The notes beneath the pieces were generated by a model. It did not search any database. It was not told the DNA's origin and saw nothing but the letters and a program-made list of their open reading frames with translations. From Bisgaard Taxon 45 (GTDB taxonomy: Bacteria > Pseudomonadota > Gammaproteobacteria > Enterobacterales > Pasteurellaceae), in NCBI GenBank assembly GCA_030783905.1, contig JAQAHH010000006.1:62001-126000 (forward strand): a DNA stretch of 64,000 bases, given 5' to 3'. Positions 18,079 to 27,158 of the stretch are shown here, piece after piece. Within the stretch, counting starts at the first letter, position 1; every line of letters begins with the position of its first letter. The position numbers were made by a program, and so were the translations under genes.

Positions 18079-18116
18079 AATCCTCGTTAGGATGATGTCT
18101 AACGAGGATTTTTTTA
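18079..18116. terminator. Terminator between lysA and oadB
   Basis: Twelve-base arms AATCCTCGTTAG and CTAACGAGGATT around an eight-base loop, then a T run; A residues precede the left arm, so it may work on both convergent transcripts. Confidence 0.88.
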
Positions 18117-18163
18117 TCAAAAAAACAGCATGTTTACACCGCGCTTGATGGACCGTGATAGGC

Positions 18164-19468
18164 TTACATCAAGGCAGAAACGTATTTCAACATCACGCCT
18201 GCGGCAATGGCCGAACCAATCACGCCTGCCACATTCGGACCCATTGCGTGCATTAATAAGAAGTTTTGGTGATCTTCTTCTAAGCCAATTTTGTTTGCCA
18301 CCCGTGCTGCCATTGGTACTGCGGATACTCCAGCCGCACCGATAAGTGGGTTAATAGGGTGTTTAATAAATTTATTCATCAATTTCGCCATTAACACACC
18401 ACTGGCTGTACCAATACAGAATGCGACGACACCAAGTAATAAAATGCCCAATGTTTGGGGTTGCAAGAACTTATCCGCAACCAATTTAGAGCCGACTGAT
18501 AACCCTAAGAAAATAGTCACAATATTGATGAGCGCATTTTGTGCCGTATCATTAAGGCGCTCAACCACACCACTGGTACGCAGTAAATTACCAAAACAAA
18601 ACATGCCTAATAATGGTGCGGCATCAGGTAAAAGCAACGCCACTAACGTCACCAAGACAATCGGGAACAAAATTTTCTCACGATTGCTCACATTGCGAAG
18701 TTGAACCATTCTAATTTTACGTTCAGCTTGGGTAGTCAGTGCACGCATAATCGGTGGTTGAATCAATGGCACCAGTGCCATATAAGAATACGCCGCCACG
18801 GCAATCGCACCGAGTAATTCAGGCGCTAATTTGCTAGAGAGATAAATGGCCGTTGGACCATCTGCGCCCCCAATAATGCCGATTGCGGCAGCTTGTGGCA
18901 GGGTAAAACTAATAATCCCTGTCCAGTTCAGGAGTAAGGCGCCGATGATGGTGGCAAAAATACCAAATTGCGCAGCTGCACCGAGTAATAAGGTGCGTGG
19001 GTTGGCAAGTAATGGACCAAAGTCCGTCATTGCTCCGACCCCCATAAAGATGATAAGTGGTGCTACGCCATACCCAATTGCCACTTTATAAAACAGGGCG
19101 AGCACCCCGGCATTATACCCCATATCACCTGCCATAATTTCAAGCTCATTTTGGACAGAGGGTAAGGCACTGCCGAGGGCAGCCTTAATTGAGGCGGGAT
19201 CAGCGACAGTGTGAAGTTTTGCCGCGATGATCGCTATTTGCTCAGTATTACCTTGGTGTAGCAAGTTATCTAACGCACTCATTGCCAGTCCTGCTTCTGG
19301 AATGTTGGATAATAACCCACCAAATCCAATCGGCAAGAGGAGTAAGGGTTCGAATTTTCTTGCAATGGCAAGCCACAAGAGGACGAGACTTATCAGCATC
19401 ATAAGGGCTTGACCCAATTCCAGATGCATGATCCCCATTCCCCGCAATAATGACAAAATACTTTCCAT
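18164..19468 (-). CDS. oadB: Oxaloacetate decarboxylase (Na+ pumping), beta subunit
   Basis: 434 aa, integral membrane subunit that releases CO2 from carboxybiotin and exports sodium. The conserved [17 protein letters not shown] segment carries the Asp needed for sodium transport, followed by [34 protein letters not shown] and [17 protein letters not shown] close the protein. About ten membrane segments. It is the last gene of oadGAB, 10 bp after oadA. Confidence 0.96.
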   Translation of the reverse strand: MESILSLLRGMGIMHLELGQALMMLISLVLLWLAIARKFEPLLLLPIGFGGLLSNIPEAGLAMSALDNLLHQGNTEQIAIIAAKLHTVADPASIKAALGSALPSVQNELEIMAGDMGYNAGVLALFYKVAIGYGVAPLIIFMGVGAMTDFGPLLANPRTLLLGAAAQFGIFATIIGALLLNWTGIISFTLPQAAAIGIIGGADGPTAIYLSSKLAPELLGAIAVAAYSYMALVPLIQPPIMRALTTQAERKIRMVQLRNVSNREKILFPIVLVTLVALLLPDAAPLLGMFCFGNLLRTSGVVERLNDTAQNALINIVTIFLGLSVGSKLVADKFLQPQTLGILLLGVVAFCIGTASGVLMAKLMNKFIKHPINPLIGAAGVSAVPMAARVANKIGLEEDHQNFLLMHAMGPNVAGVIGSAIAAGVMLKYVSALM

Positions 19469-19478
19469 ATTAACCTCG

Positions 19479-21290
19479 TTAGCTTAATGTCATTAAGGTA
19501 TCGCCAACAGCAACGGTATCGCCAGCTTTCACATTAATCCCTTGCACGATACCCGCTTGGCTTGCGCGAATTTCAGTTTCCATTTTCATGGCTTCTAAAA
19601 TTAACAACACATCCCCTTCTGCCACTTTTTGTCCTTCTTGTGCGACCACTTTCCAGATATTGCCAGCCATTGGTGCTGTAACCGGCGTGCCACCTGCGGT
19701 CGCTGCTGGAGCCGATTGTGGTGCTGTTGGTGCAGCAGGTGGTGTCGTCGGTGTAATATCACCGATTTCACCGCCCTCGCTGACTTTCACGACAAAGGAT
19801 TTACCTTCTAATTCCACGGTATAGACGGCAGGACCTGAAACAGGTGCATTTGCCACAGGTGCGGTTGGTTTTTCCGCAGGTTTTGCACTTTCTAAGGTCG
19901 GTGCCGGTTCAAAGGCCGCTGGGTTGCCACGATTTTCAAGGAATTTCCAACCAATTTGTGGGAATAATGCCACAATTAACACATCATCAATGTCATTTTC
20001 TGCCAACTTAATGCCTTTTTCTTTGGCTTGTTGTTTGATTTCTGTTGTTAATTTTTCCATTTCTGGCTCAATATGATCAGCTGGACGATCGGTAATCGGT
20101 TGTCCCCCTTCGAGCACTTTGGCTTGTAATTCTGCATTGACCGGTGCCGGTGTGCGACCATATTCTCCTTTTAAGATCCCTGCGGTTTCTTTGGCGATGG
20201 TTTTATAACGCTCACCCATTAATACGTTAATCACTGCTTGTGTGCCAACAATTTGTGAGGTTGGGGTCACTAATGGAATAAAGCCTAAATCTTCACGTAC
20301 TCTTGGAATTTCTTTCAATACTGCATCTAATTTATCAGACGCATTTTGCTGTTTCAGTTGGCTTTCGAGGTTGGTGAGCATGCCCCCTGGAACTTGTGCC
20401 ACCAAAATACGGCTATCCGAGCCTTTTAATTGGCCTTCAAATTTAGCATATTTTTTCCGCACTTCGCGGAAGTAGGCGGCAATATGTTCTAATTTATGGA
20501 TATCTAAACCGGTATCGTATTGGGTACCTTGTAGCGTCGCAACTAATGCTTCGGTTGACGGATGACCATAAGTGCCACTCATAGAAGAAATAGAGGTATC
20601 AATGCCATCAACCCCCGCTTCGACTGCTTTTAATAACGCCATTTCAGCCATACCCGTGGTGGCATGACAATGTAAATGGAGCTGAACATCGTAGCGTTTT
20701 TTAATTTCACTGACTAACTTATAGGCTTCGACTGGTGTTAAAATTCCTGACATATCTTTAATCACCACCGAATCTACACCGATTTCTAATAACTGCTCTG
20801 TGATGTCTAACCAAGTTTCTAAATTATGGACAGGGCTAGTGGTATAACTTAATGTGCCTTGTGCATGACCACCATTGCGTTTGACCGCTTGTAAGGCTTG
20901 TTTCATATTACGTGGGTCGTTCATGGCATCAAACACACGGAAAACGGACATCCCATTTTTCACGGAGCGTTCTACAAAGCGATCAACCACATCATCTGCA
21001 TAATGACGGTAACCTAGCAAGTTTTGCCCACGTAATAGCATTTGTAATGGTGTATTTGGCATAGCTTGTTTTAATTCACGTAAACGTACCCAAGGATCTT
21101 CGCCTAAAAAGCGAATACACGCATCAAAGGTTGCCCCACCCCAAGCTTCAAGCGACCAATAACCAATTTGATCTAATTCATGCGCGATTGGCAACATGTC
21201 ATCAAGACGCATACGAGTTGCAAAAAGAGATTGATGAGCATCACGTAACACAACATCAGTAATGGCAATTTTTTTGTTTTGAGTAGTCAT
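19479..21290 (-). CDS. oadA: Oxaloacetate decarboxylase (Na+ pumping), alpha subunit
   Basis: 603 aa, cytoplasmic carboxyltransferase subunit. It transfers the carboxyl of oxaloacetate to biotin, giving pyruvate. The N-terminal barrel begins with [16 protein letters not shown] and holds the metal-binding [11 protein letters not shown]; an Ala/Pro-rich linker (about 505-530) leads to the biotinyl domain, where the biotin lysine is in EAMKMETEI (about residue 569). It lies between oadG and oadB. No citrate lyase or citrate carrier gene is in this window, so the oxaloacetate source is not shown here. Confidence 0.97.
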   Translation of the reverse strand: MTTQNKKIAITDVVLRDAHQSLFATRMRLDDMLPIAHELDQIGYWSLEAWGGATFDACIRFLGEDPWVRLRELKQAMPNTPLQMLLRGQNLLGYRHYADDVVDRFVERSVKNGMSVFRVFDAMNDPRNMKQALQAVKRNGGHAQGTLSYTTSPVHNLETWLDITEQLLEIGVDSVVIKDMSGILTPVEAYKLVSEIKKRYDVQLHLHCHATTGMAEMALLKAVEAGVDGIDTSISSMSGTYGHPSTEALVATLQGTQYDTGLDIHKLEHIAAYFREVRKKYAKFEGQLKGSDSRILVAQVPGGMLTNLESQLKQQNASDKLDAVLKEIPRVREDLGFIPLVTPTSQIVGTQAVINVLMGERYKTIAKETAGILKGEYGRTPAPVNAELQAKVLEGGQPITDRPADHIEPEMEKLTTEIKQQAKEKGIKLAENDIDDVLIVALFPQIGWKFLENRGNPAAFEPAPTLESAKPAEKPTAPVANAPVSGPAVYTVELEGKSFVVKVSEGGEIGDITPTTPPAAPTAPQSAPAATAGGTPVTAPMAGNIWKVVAQEGQKVAEGDVLLILEAMKMETEIRASQAGIVQGINVKAGDTVAVGDTLMTLS

Positions 21291-21309
21291 TTCTAATTTC
21301 CTTTGTGAG

Positions 21310-21561
21310 TTATTTTAGCCCTTGTTGGCGACGATGATGTGTAATCGCGGCAACGATAACGGGACGTAAACGGTCTAAATCATGATTGTCGGTTTGAATA
21401 GGTTTCGTTGAAGGTGCTTTTACGGGTTCTGGAAAGAATGTATTGACCAGTTTAGACATCAATTCGATAGCGTAAATAAGAATGAACAAAAATAGCATTA
21501 CAAATCCAACGCCAGCAAACATTAGATTAATGCCTTCTTGCAGAAGTTCTGCATTTGTCAT
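21310..21561 (-). CDS. oadG: Oxaloacetate decarboxylase (Na+ pumping), gamma subunit
   Basis: 83 aa. One N-terminal membrane helix (about 12-35, [19 protein letters not shown]) and a short polar tail, as in OadG, which anchors and assembles the complex. The C-terminal segment ends with HHRRQQ, consistent with the family's metal-binding tail. AGGAG lies nine bases before the ATG. First gene of oadGAB. Confidence 0.9.
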   Translation of the reverse strand: MTNAELLQEGINLMFAGVGFVMLFLFILIYAIELMSKLVNTFFPEPVKAPSTKPIQTDNHDLDRLRPVIVAAITHHRRQQGLK

Positions 21562-21834
21562 GTTTGGCTCCTTTTTTTACATAATAATGTGGAATATTAC
21601 TTCTTTTCTAACATAAAAAATTTGATATCAGTCACAAAAAAGAAGTGCGGTTGATTTAATCAAAGTTTTCTTGGTCTAGGTCAAAATTTCTACTTCATTT
21701 GGTTACGAAAGATTCAGTATAACATTTGAATATAATTAACCCAATTATTTATATCATTTTGAAATAAAAGCACTTTATCTTTATATACTATTTTAATACT
21801 AGAGTGAAATGTTTCTGTTTGAAAGCGCAATTTT
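21562..21834. other. AT-rich divergent control region between oadG and tnaC
   Basis: No gene seen. It carries an uptake signal at 21643 and TTGATTTAATCAA at 21651-21663, which resembles an FNR site but has a 3-base instead of 4-base spacer. The rest is AT-rich with no further clear motif. Confidence 0.6.
21643..21651 (+). repeat. DNA uptake signal upstream of oadG
   Basis: Exact AAGTGCGGT in the oadG-tna intergenic region, not paired. Confidence 0.9.
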
Positions 21835-21850
21835 TGTGATTTTACTCACA
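21835..21850. promoter_or_regulatory. Consensus CRP site of the tna operon
   Basis: TGTGA-TTTTAC-TCACA matches both CRP half-sites exactly with the 6-base spacer. Its centre is about 61 bases upstream of the expected start of the promoter at 21868-21896, the spacing of a class I CRP-activated promoter such as E. coli tna. Confidence 0.88.
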
Positions 21851-21867
21851 ACTCGAGTATTTTTAAG

Positions 21868-21896
21868 ATGACAAATTTTGTACAGGTGGTTACTTT
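21868..21896 (+). promoter_or_regulatory. Likely tna promoter
   Basis: ATGACA (5/6 of the -35 consensus), a 17-base spacer, and a weak TACTTT -10. A weak -10 with a CRP site about 61 bases upstream fits an activator-dependent promoter. Confidence 0.5.
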
Positions 21897-21959
21897 ATGT
21901 TCGAGAGTCATTCTCAACAATAAGTTGTTATCTGTTATTACTTTAAAAAGGGTAATGTT

Positions 21960-22040
21960 ATGATGTCGATCTTATCTCCTAATCAAGTTTGGATTATTGT
22001 TGATCCAAAACTGTCTTTCTTTTTTCCCATAACGCGCTAA
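21960..22040 (+). CDS. tnaC: TnaC tryptophan-sensing leader peptide
   Basis: A 26-codon ORF (second ATG at 21963 possible) with AAGGG seven bases upstream. It encodes one tryptophan at residue 11, Asp at 15 and Pro at 23; E. coli TnaC has Trp12, Asp16 and Pro24, so the W-to-D and W-to-P spacing is identical. In E. coli the nascent peptide with free tryptophan stalls the ribosome and blocks Rho, allowing tnaA transcription. Here Pro23 is followed by Ile-Thr-Arg before TAA, unlike E. coli where the stop follows directly, but like Proteus vulgaris, where extra residues follow. The gene starts 89 bases before tnaA when measured from its stop. Confidence 0.88.
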   Translation: MMSILSPNQVWIIVDPKLSFFFPITR

Positions 22041-22128
22041 TCCTATTATTTCGTATTGTTAATATTTTTATCGGAATAAATCTCAATTTATTTCTCTCTT
22101 CTTTTATCTTCATGTTAAGGATTTGCTT
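22041..22128 (+). promoter_or_regulatory. Probable Rho-dependent attenuation region
   Basis: The 88 bases between tnaC and tnaA are very poor in G and rich in pyrimidines from 22078 to 22112 (segments such as TTTCTCTCTTCTTTTATCTTC), as expected of a Rho loading site. The spacer is much shorter than the roughly 220 bases in E. coli. Confidence 0.5.
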
Positions 22129-23544
22129 ATGGAAAACTTCAAACATTTACCAGAACCGTTTCGTATTCGTGTCATTGAGCCAGTGAAAAGAACCACCCGT
22201 GCACACCGTGAAGAGGCGATTTTAAAAGCGGGTATGAATCCGTTCTTATTGGACAGTGAAGATGTGTTTATTGACCTCTTAACTGATAGTGGCACAGGTG
22301 CAGTAACACAGGACATGCAAGCCGCGATGTTACGTGGCGATGAAGCTTACAGTGGTAGTCGCAGTTATCATGCGTTAACCAAAGCCGTGAAAGAGATTTT
22401 TGGTTATGACTATACGATCCCAACTCACCAAGGGCGCGGTGCAGAACAAATTTATATTCCCGTTTTAATTAAAAAACGTGAGCAAGAAAAAGGCTTAGAT
22501 CGGAGCAAAATGGTGGTGTTCTCTAACTATTTCTTTGATACCACTCAAGGTCATAGCCAAATCAATGGTGCAACAGTGCGTAATGTTTATACCAAAGAAG
22601 CGTTTGATACCAGTGTGAATGCAGATTTCAAAGGCGACTTCGATCTTGAAAAATTAGAGCAAGGGATTCAAGAAGTCGGGGCAGAAAATGTTCCTTATAT
22701 TGTATGCACCATTACGTGTAATTCAGCAGGGGGGCAACCGGTTTCATTGGCCAATATGCGTGCTATGTATGACATTGCGAAAAAATACGACATTCCAGTG
22801 GTCATGGACTCGGCACGTTTTGCTGAAAATGCGTATTTTATTCAACAACGTGAGCCAGGTTATAAAGAATGGACAATCGAGCAAATCACCTATGAAAGCT
22901 ATAAATATGCCGATGCATTAGCCATGTCTGCGAAAAAAGATGCAATGGTGCCAATGGGGGGCTTGCTTTGCTTTAAAGATAAATCCATGGAAGAAGTATA
23001 TAACGAATGCCGTACTCTTTGTGTTGTGCAAGAAGGTTTCCCAACCTATGGTGGTTTAGAAGGGGGGGCCATGGAACGTTTAGCGGTGGGCTTACGCGAC
23101 GGTATGCGTCAAGAGTGGTTGGCTTATCGTATTAATCAAATTGAATATTTAGTGAATGGGTTAGAAGCGATTGGTGTCGTATGCCAACAACCGGGTGGTC
23201 ACGCAGCGTTTGTCGATGCAGGAAAATTATTACCACATATCCCAGCTGAGCAATTCCCAGCACAAGCCCTAGCTTGTGAACTTTATAAAGTCGCAGGGAT
23301 TCGTGCAGTAGAAATTGGTTCATTCTTATTGGGTCGTGATCCAAAAACCGGTCAACAATTACCATGTCCAGCAGAGTTATTGCGTTTAACTATTCCGCGT
23401 GCGACCTATACCCAAACGCATATGGATTTCATTATTGAAGCATTTAAACAGGTGAAAGAAAATGCGGAAAATATTAAAGGATTAACCTTTACTTATGAGC
23501 CGAAAGTGTTACGTCACTTCACGGCACGCTTAACAGAAGTATAA
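22129..23544 (+). CDS. tnaA: Tryptophanase
   Basis: 471 aa, near identical in length to E. coli TnaA. A PLP enzyme that splits L-tryptophan into indole, pyruvate and ammonia. [18 protein letters not shown] starts both proteins; the PLP lysine is in [16 protein letters not shown], and [13 protein letters not shown] holds the PLP-ring Asp. I start at the ATG at 22129 with AAGGA upstream, not the in-frame TTG at 22123. Regulated by the CRP site and the TnaC leader upstream; a terminator or attenuator follows before tnaB. Confidence 0.98.
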   Translation: MENFKHLPEPFRIRVIEPVKRTTRAHREEAILKAGMNPFLLDSEDVFIDLLTDSGTGAVTQDMQAAMLRGDEAYSGSRSYHALTKAVKEIFGYDYTIPTHQGRGAEQIYIPVLIKKREQEKGLDRSKMVVFSNYFFDTTQGHSQINGATVRNVYTKEAFDTSVNADFKGDFDLEKLEQGIQEVGAENVPYIVCTITCNSAGGQPVSLANMRAMYDIAKKYDIPVVMDSARFAENAYFIQQREPGYKEWTIEQITYESYKYADALAMSAKKDAMVPMGGLLCFKDKSMEEVYNECRTLCVVQEGFPTYGGLEGGAMERLAVGLRDGMRQEWLAYRINQIEYLVNGLEAIGVVCQQPGGHAAFVDAGKLLPHIPAEQFPAQALACELYKVAGIRAVEIGSFLLGRDPKTGQQLPCPAELLRLTIPRATYTQTHMDFIIEAFKQVKENAENIKGLTFTYEPKVLRHFTARLTEV

Positions 23545-23551
23545 CGACATT

Positions 23552-23588
23552 AATGCAGTTTCTGAGCGATGAGAAACTGCATTTTTTT
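23552..23588 (+). terminator. Hairpin between tnaA and tnaB
   Basis: AATGCAGTTTCT and AGAAACTGCATT around GAGCGATG, then seven T. It could reduce read-through into tnaB. Confidence 0.85.
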
Positions 23589-23617
23589 ATTCTATTTGAT
23601 TTGAAAGGAAACGCATT

Positions 23618-24844
23618 ATGAAAAAGACACCTTCCATTTTCGGTGGTGCCTGCATTATTGCCAGTGTGTGTGTCGGTGCGGGAATGCTAGGCTTACCAAG
23701 TTCTGGGGCTGGCGCGTGGACAATTTGGTCCATTCTTACCATCTGTTTTACCATGTTTACCATGACGATTTCAGGTTGGTTATTACTCGAAGCCTATAAG
23801 CATTATGATTTACGAGCCTCATTTAATACCGTAACAAAAAATATGCTCGGTAATTCGGTCAATATAATCAATAACCTTGCCGTGTATTTTGTCGGGGGGA
23901 TTTTGTTATATGCATATACTACTGCATCAGGCGGTATTTTAAACGGGTTAGCCGCGCCCTATGTTGAACTCGATTCGCGTATTTGGTCAGTGATTTTTGT
24001 CCTTGTTTTTTCCTTTTTTGTTTGGCATTCAACCCGTATTGTTGACCGTGTTTCTGTTTTACTTATCATCTTTATGGCGCTTTCATTTCTCTTGAGTGTT
24101 TTTGGTTTAACCGTCAATATTGATTTAGCCACCCTATTTGATAGCAAAGGGACCGAATCGAATTATGCAATGTATGCCATGGGATTATTGCCGGTTGCCC
24201 TAACTTCCTTTGGTTATCATCATTCTGTCGCTACAATGCGGGCCTACTATGGTGAGGAACGTAAAGCAAAATATGCAATTTTAGGTGGAACAGGAATAGC
24301 ATTAACCCTTTATCTTTTATGGGTCGTATCAATTTTTGGAAACTTACCACGTGATCAATTTGCCCCCGTATTAGCCAGTGATGGAAATTTAGACGTATTA
24401 CTCGGTGCATTGGGCAATGTGATTGAATCGGCCTCAGTCAAACAGGCGATTAATGCGTTTTCTATTGCGGCTATTTTATCGTCATTTATTGGTGTCGGTT
24501 TAGGCGTGTTTGATTTCTTAGCGGATTTCTTTAAATTTGATAACACGAAAGAAGGACGGGCGAAGTCTTGGGCAGTGACATTCTTACCCCCACTACTCCT
24601 TTCCGTTGCTTACCCATTAGGTTTCTTAAAAGCAATTGGTTATGCGGGCGCGGTAGCAACTATTTGGACCTGTATTATTCCCGCTTTGTTAGCCAAAAAA
24701 TCACGTAGTATGCCAAATGGACAAAGGGGCTTTATGGTCGGTGGAGGCAATGCCACGATCGTCATTGTCATCGTGTTTGGTATAGTGACTGCACTCTTCC
24801 ACTTCTTAGCGATGTTTGGCATGTTACCTGCATTTAAAGGTTAA
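23618..24844 (+). CDS. tnaB: Tryptophan/aromatic amino acid permease
   Basis: 408 aa, eleven hydrophobic segments, of the hydroxy/aromatic amino acid permease family (Mtr, TnaB, TyrP). Motifs: SVCVGAGMLGLPSSGAG near the N-terminus and PVALTSFGYHHSVATMRAYYG in the middle. It imports tryptophan for TnaA. TnaB and Mtr are close paralogues, so the symbol rests on its place 73 bp after tnaA. GAAAGGAAACG precedes the ATG. Confidence 0.9.
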   Translation: MKKTPSIFGGACIIASVCVGAGMLGLPSSGAGAWTIWSILTICFTMFTMTISGWLLLEAYKHYDLRASFNTVTKNMLGNSVNIINNLAVYFVGGILLYAYTTASGGILNGLAAPYVELDSRIWSVIFVLVFSFFVWHSTRIVDRVSVLLIIFMALSFLLSVFGLTVNIDLATLFDSKGTESNYAMYAMGLLPVALTSFGYHHSVATMRAYYGEERKAKYAILGGTGIALTLYLLWVVSIFGNLPRDQFAPVLASDGNLDVLLGALGNVIESASVKQAINAFSIAAILSSFIGVGLGVFDFLADFFKFDNTKEGRAKSWAVTFLPPLLLSVAYPLGFLKAIGYAGAVATIWTCIIPALLAKKSRSMPNGQRGFMVGGGNATIVIVIVFGIVTALFHFLAMFGMLPAFKG

Positions 24845-24881
24845 GCTTTCAACCTAAAATAAAAAGAAGCCAAAAGATTGG

Positions 24882-24940
24882 ATCTGCACCCCAAAAGTTG
24901 GACTCAATGTCCCACTGATTAAGGTGCAGATTTTTATTTT
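24882..24940 (+). terminator. Two-tier hairpin after tnaB, possibly derived from an IS3-family end
   Basis: ATCTGCACC (24882-24890) pairs with GGTGCAGAT (24923-24931), with an inner stem AGTTGGAC/GTCCCACT, and is followed by TTTTTATTTT. The left arm plus the next bases (CTGCACCCCAAAAGTTGGAC) resembles the terminal repeat I recall for IS150-group IS3 elements. I see no transposase remnant. Confidence 0.6.
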
Positions 24941-25043
24941 GTATACGCAACCATGGGAATGAGACTAAACCCATAAGTCGGCGTCGCTATGCCTAGATGG
25001 GCGATTGTCTTTTTAGTGTGGCGGATAAATCGTTATCGCTTAC

Positions 25044-25072
25044 TGGACAATGTGGTATTTGTGCTATATATT
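25044..25072 (+). promoter_or_regulatory. Promoter of the ADP-ribosylglycohydrolase operon
   Basis: TGGACA (25044), 17 bases, TATATT (25067): five of six matches at each hexamer. Transcription would begin near 25079, which rules out the longer upstream reading of the next gene and supports its ATG at 25101. Confidence 0.65.
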
Positions 25073-25100
25073 TCGTTTTTTATTTGGTTTTTTTGGTGAA

Positions 25101-26237
25101 ATGAAAGCGTATATATTACATGACAAGGTCGCAGGCGCCTTATTTGGACAAGCGTTGGGTGATGCCATGGGGATGCCTGCGGAACTCTGGGGCAAGAAGA
25201 AAGCTCGCCACTATTTTGGTGGGCTCATTACGGAGATGTTAGAGGGGCCAGCAGACAATGACGTAGCAGCTTATTATGCGAAAGGACAATTCACCGATGA
25301 CACCGCACAAGCTTTAATCTTATTAGACTCGTTACAAGCAACGCATTTCGTCCCCAATCCCAAAGATATTGCAGCACGTTTACTGGCGTGGGCAGAAAAA
25401 GAAAATGCCTTTGAAAAAAATCTCTTAGGTCCGACCAGTAAAGTGGCATTGGCCGCCTTTCGAGAAGGGAAAAATGCGAAAGTTTTCACCGATCAAGCCT
25501 TATCAAATGGATCAGCGATGCGTATTGCCCCACTGGGGGCCTGTTTTTTGCCACAAAACCCTCAAAAACTGGTGGATTATGTGTATGCGGTGACAGAAGC
25601 TACTCATACTAGCGATGTTGCCATTGCCGGGGCGGCGATGATTGCGATGGGGGTCGCCTCTGCCATTGTGCACGATGATTTCGATCTCGTCCTACAAGAT
25701 GTGCTGGCAGTGGAACCCCTAGGTTATGCCAAAGGGGCAGAAACCTTTAGTGCCCGTTTGCGTGAACGCACCGCACTCGGCGTGGAACTGGCCCGTACTT
25801 ATCGTGCACAGTATGTCCAAGCGGAAGAAAACAGACGGCTGGCAATGCGAACATCCTCAAAAAGTGCGGTAGAAAAGCAAAAAAATTGGTCAAAAATTCC
25901 CTCAATAGTCCATCGTAATCGGTCAATTGACGAGGCATTTTTGCAAAAAATCTACGATATTGTGGGCACAGGTGTGCAAATTATCGAATCTGTTCCCGCC
26001 GCCATTTCCCTCGCCTACTATGCTCAAGATCCCAATGTATGCAGTTATTTATGTGCCAATTTAGGTGGGGATACGGACACCATCGGTGCGATGGCAACGG
26101 CGATTTGTGGGGCGTTTACAGGATTGAGTCAATTTAACCCCGCATGGCGTGCGTTACTCTGTACACAAAATGACATTGATTTTGATGCCTATGTCAATAT
26201 TCTGCTAGCAGGTCGTCAATTATTAGCCTCAACCTAA
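25101..26237 (+). CDS. ADP-ribosylglycohydrolase family protein
   Basis: 378 aa. Members of this family (DraG, ARH) remove ADP-ribose or related ribosyl groups using two metal ions. The N-terminal motif ALFGQALGDAMGMPAE, the metal ligands in FTDDTAQALI and GGDTDTIGAMATAICGA are all present, so it is likely active. A segment of about 25 residues (from roughly 245 to 275) interrupts the fold and includes KSAV encoded by an uptake signal. It starts a tight three-gene operon (15 bp, then a 4-bp overlap) with a PfkB kinase and a PnuC transporter, so free ribosylated metabolites are a likelier substrate than modified proteins; that is inference. The ATG at 25101 has only a weak binding site. Confidence 0.85.
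   Translation: MKAYILHDKVAGALFGQALGDAMGMPAELWGKKKARHYFGGLITEMLEGPADNDVAAYYAKGQFTDDTAQALILLDSLQATHFVPNPKDIAARLLAWAEKENAFEKNLLGPTSKVALAAFREGKNAKVFTDQALSNGSAMRIAPLGACFLPQNPQKLVDYVYAVTEATHTSDVAIAGAAMIAMGVASAIVHDDFDLVLQDVLAVEPLGYAKGAETFSARLRERTALGVELARTYRAQYVQAEENRRLAMRTSSKSAVEKQKNWSKIPSIVHRNRSIDEAFLQKIYDIVGTGVQIIESVPAAISLAYYAQDPNVCSYLCANLGGDTDTIGAMATAICGAFTGLSQFNPAWRALLCTQNDIDFDAYVNILLAGRQLLAST
25862..25870 (+). repeat. DNA uptake signal inside the ADP-ribosylglycohydrolase gene
   Basis: Exact AAGTGCGGT read in frame as K-S-A-V within a non-conserved insert. Confidence 0.9.
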
Positions 26238-26252
26238 AGGACATGGTACGAA

Positions 26253-27158
26253 ATGAAAATATTACTCATTGGTGCGGTCATTGTGGATCACATGATGTGG
26301 CTAGATAAACTGCCACAACGCGGTGATGATGTACTGTGTAAAGCAACAAAATCGGTGGTAGGCGGCTGTGCTTTTAATGTGGCCAGTATGCTGACACATT
26401 TAAAAGTGCCACACGAATTATGCGTCCCTGTTGGACAAGGGATTTATGCCAATATCATCAAACACGCTTTACAGCAAGGTGGTTACCGTTATCAAGAAGA
26501 TGCTAGTGCGGATAATGGTTATTGTCTTTGTCTCATTGAACAGAATGGCGAAAGAACCTTTATTACCGTAGAAGGCGTGGAAGGCACCTTCAAACGAGAG
26601 TGGTTAGCACAGATCAACGCAAATCAATATGCCTATATCTATTTAGTCGGCTATCAAATGACGGGGCAAAGTGGGCACATTATCGTCGATTGGCTAACCC
26701 AATCACTGCACAACACCACCACTCAGATTGTGTTTGCACCGGGTCCTGTCATCAATGCCATTGATGAAACGGTGATGGATCGTCTGTTTGCCTTAAAACC
26801 CATTGTGCATTTAAACCGCAAGGAAATATTACAATATACCCACACCACATCGCTCACTTCTGCGATGTCATTGCTTTATGCAAAAAACCAAAATCATATT
26901 GTGGTAACGCTTGGATCGGAAGGCGCGGCTTGGCATCAAAACCAGCAAACCACCTTCATTCTGCCTGTGCCTACTCAGGTTGTTGATACGGTTGGAGCAG
27001 GAGACAGTCATATTGCCGCCTTAATGGCATACCTCAGCAAAGGGGAGCCGTGGGAGCGTGCGTTACAACAAGCTAATCGTATCGCCAGTGCCATTGTCGG
27101 CGTTGAAGGCGCAACAGTGGATCATAAAACATTCTTAAAATGGAGTATTAATAGATGA
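26253..27158 (+). CDS. PfkB-family (ribokinase-like) sugar or nucleoside kinase
   Basis: 301 aa. The PfkB signatures are SVVGGCAFNVASMLTHL (substrate side) and DTVGAGDSHIAALMAYL (catalytic Asp and anion hole), with VVTLGSEGAAW between them. His follows the GAGDS motif where Phe or Ala is usual. The family phosphorylates ribose, adenosine, pseudouridine, fructose and others; the sequence does not settle the substrate. The context (hydrolase upstream, nucleoside-type transporter overlapping downstream) suggests ribose or a ribonucleoside. ATGA overlap with the next gene implies coupled translation. Confidence 0.85.
   Translation: MKILLIGAVIVDHMMWLDKLPQRGDDVLCKATKSVVGGCAFNVASMLTHLKVPHELCVPVGQGIYANIIKHALQQGGYRYQEDASADNGYCLCLIEQNGERTFITVEGVEGTFKREWLAQINANQYAYIYLVGYQMTGQSGHIIVDWLTQSLHNTTTQIVFAPGPVINAIDETVMDRLFALKPIVHLNRKEILQYTHTTSLTSAMSLLYAKNQNHIVVTLGSEGAAWHQNQQTTFILPVPTQVVDTVGAGDSHIAALMAYLSKGEPWERALQQANRIASAIVGVEGATVDHKTFLKWSINR

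Noticed and set aside
21651-21663. FNR site (TTGATTTAATCAA) upstream of oadG
   Set aside because: The half-sites are separated by three bases, not four, so it is not a proper FNR palindrome. I only mention it.
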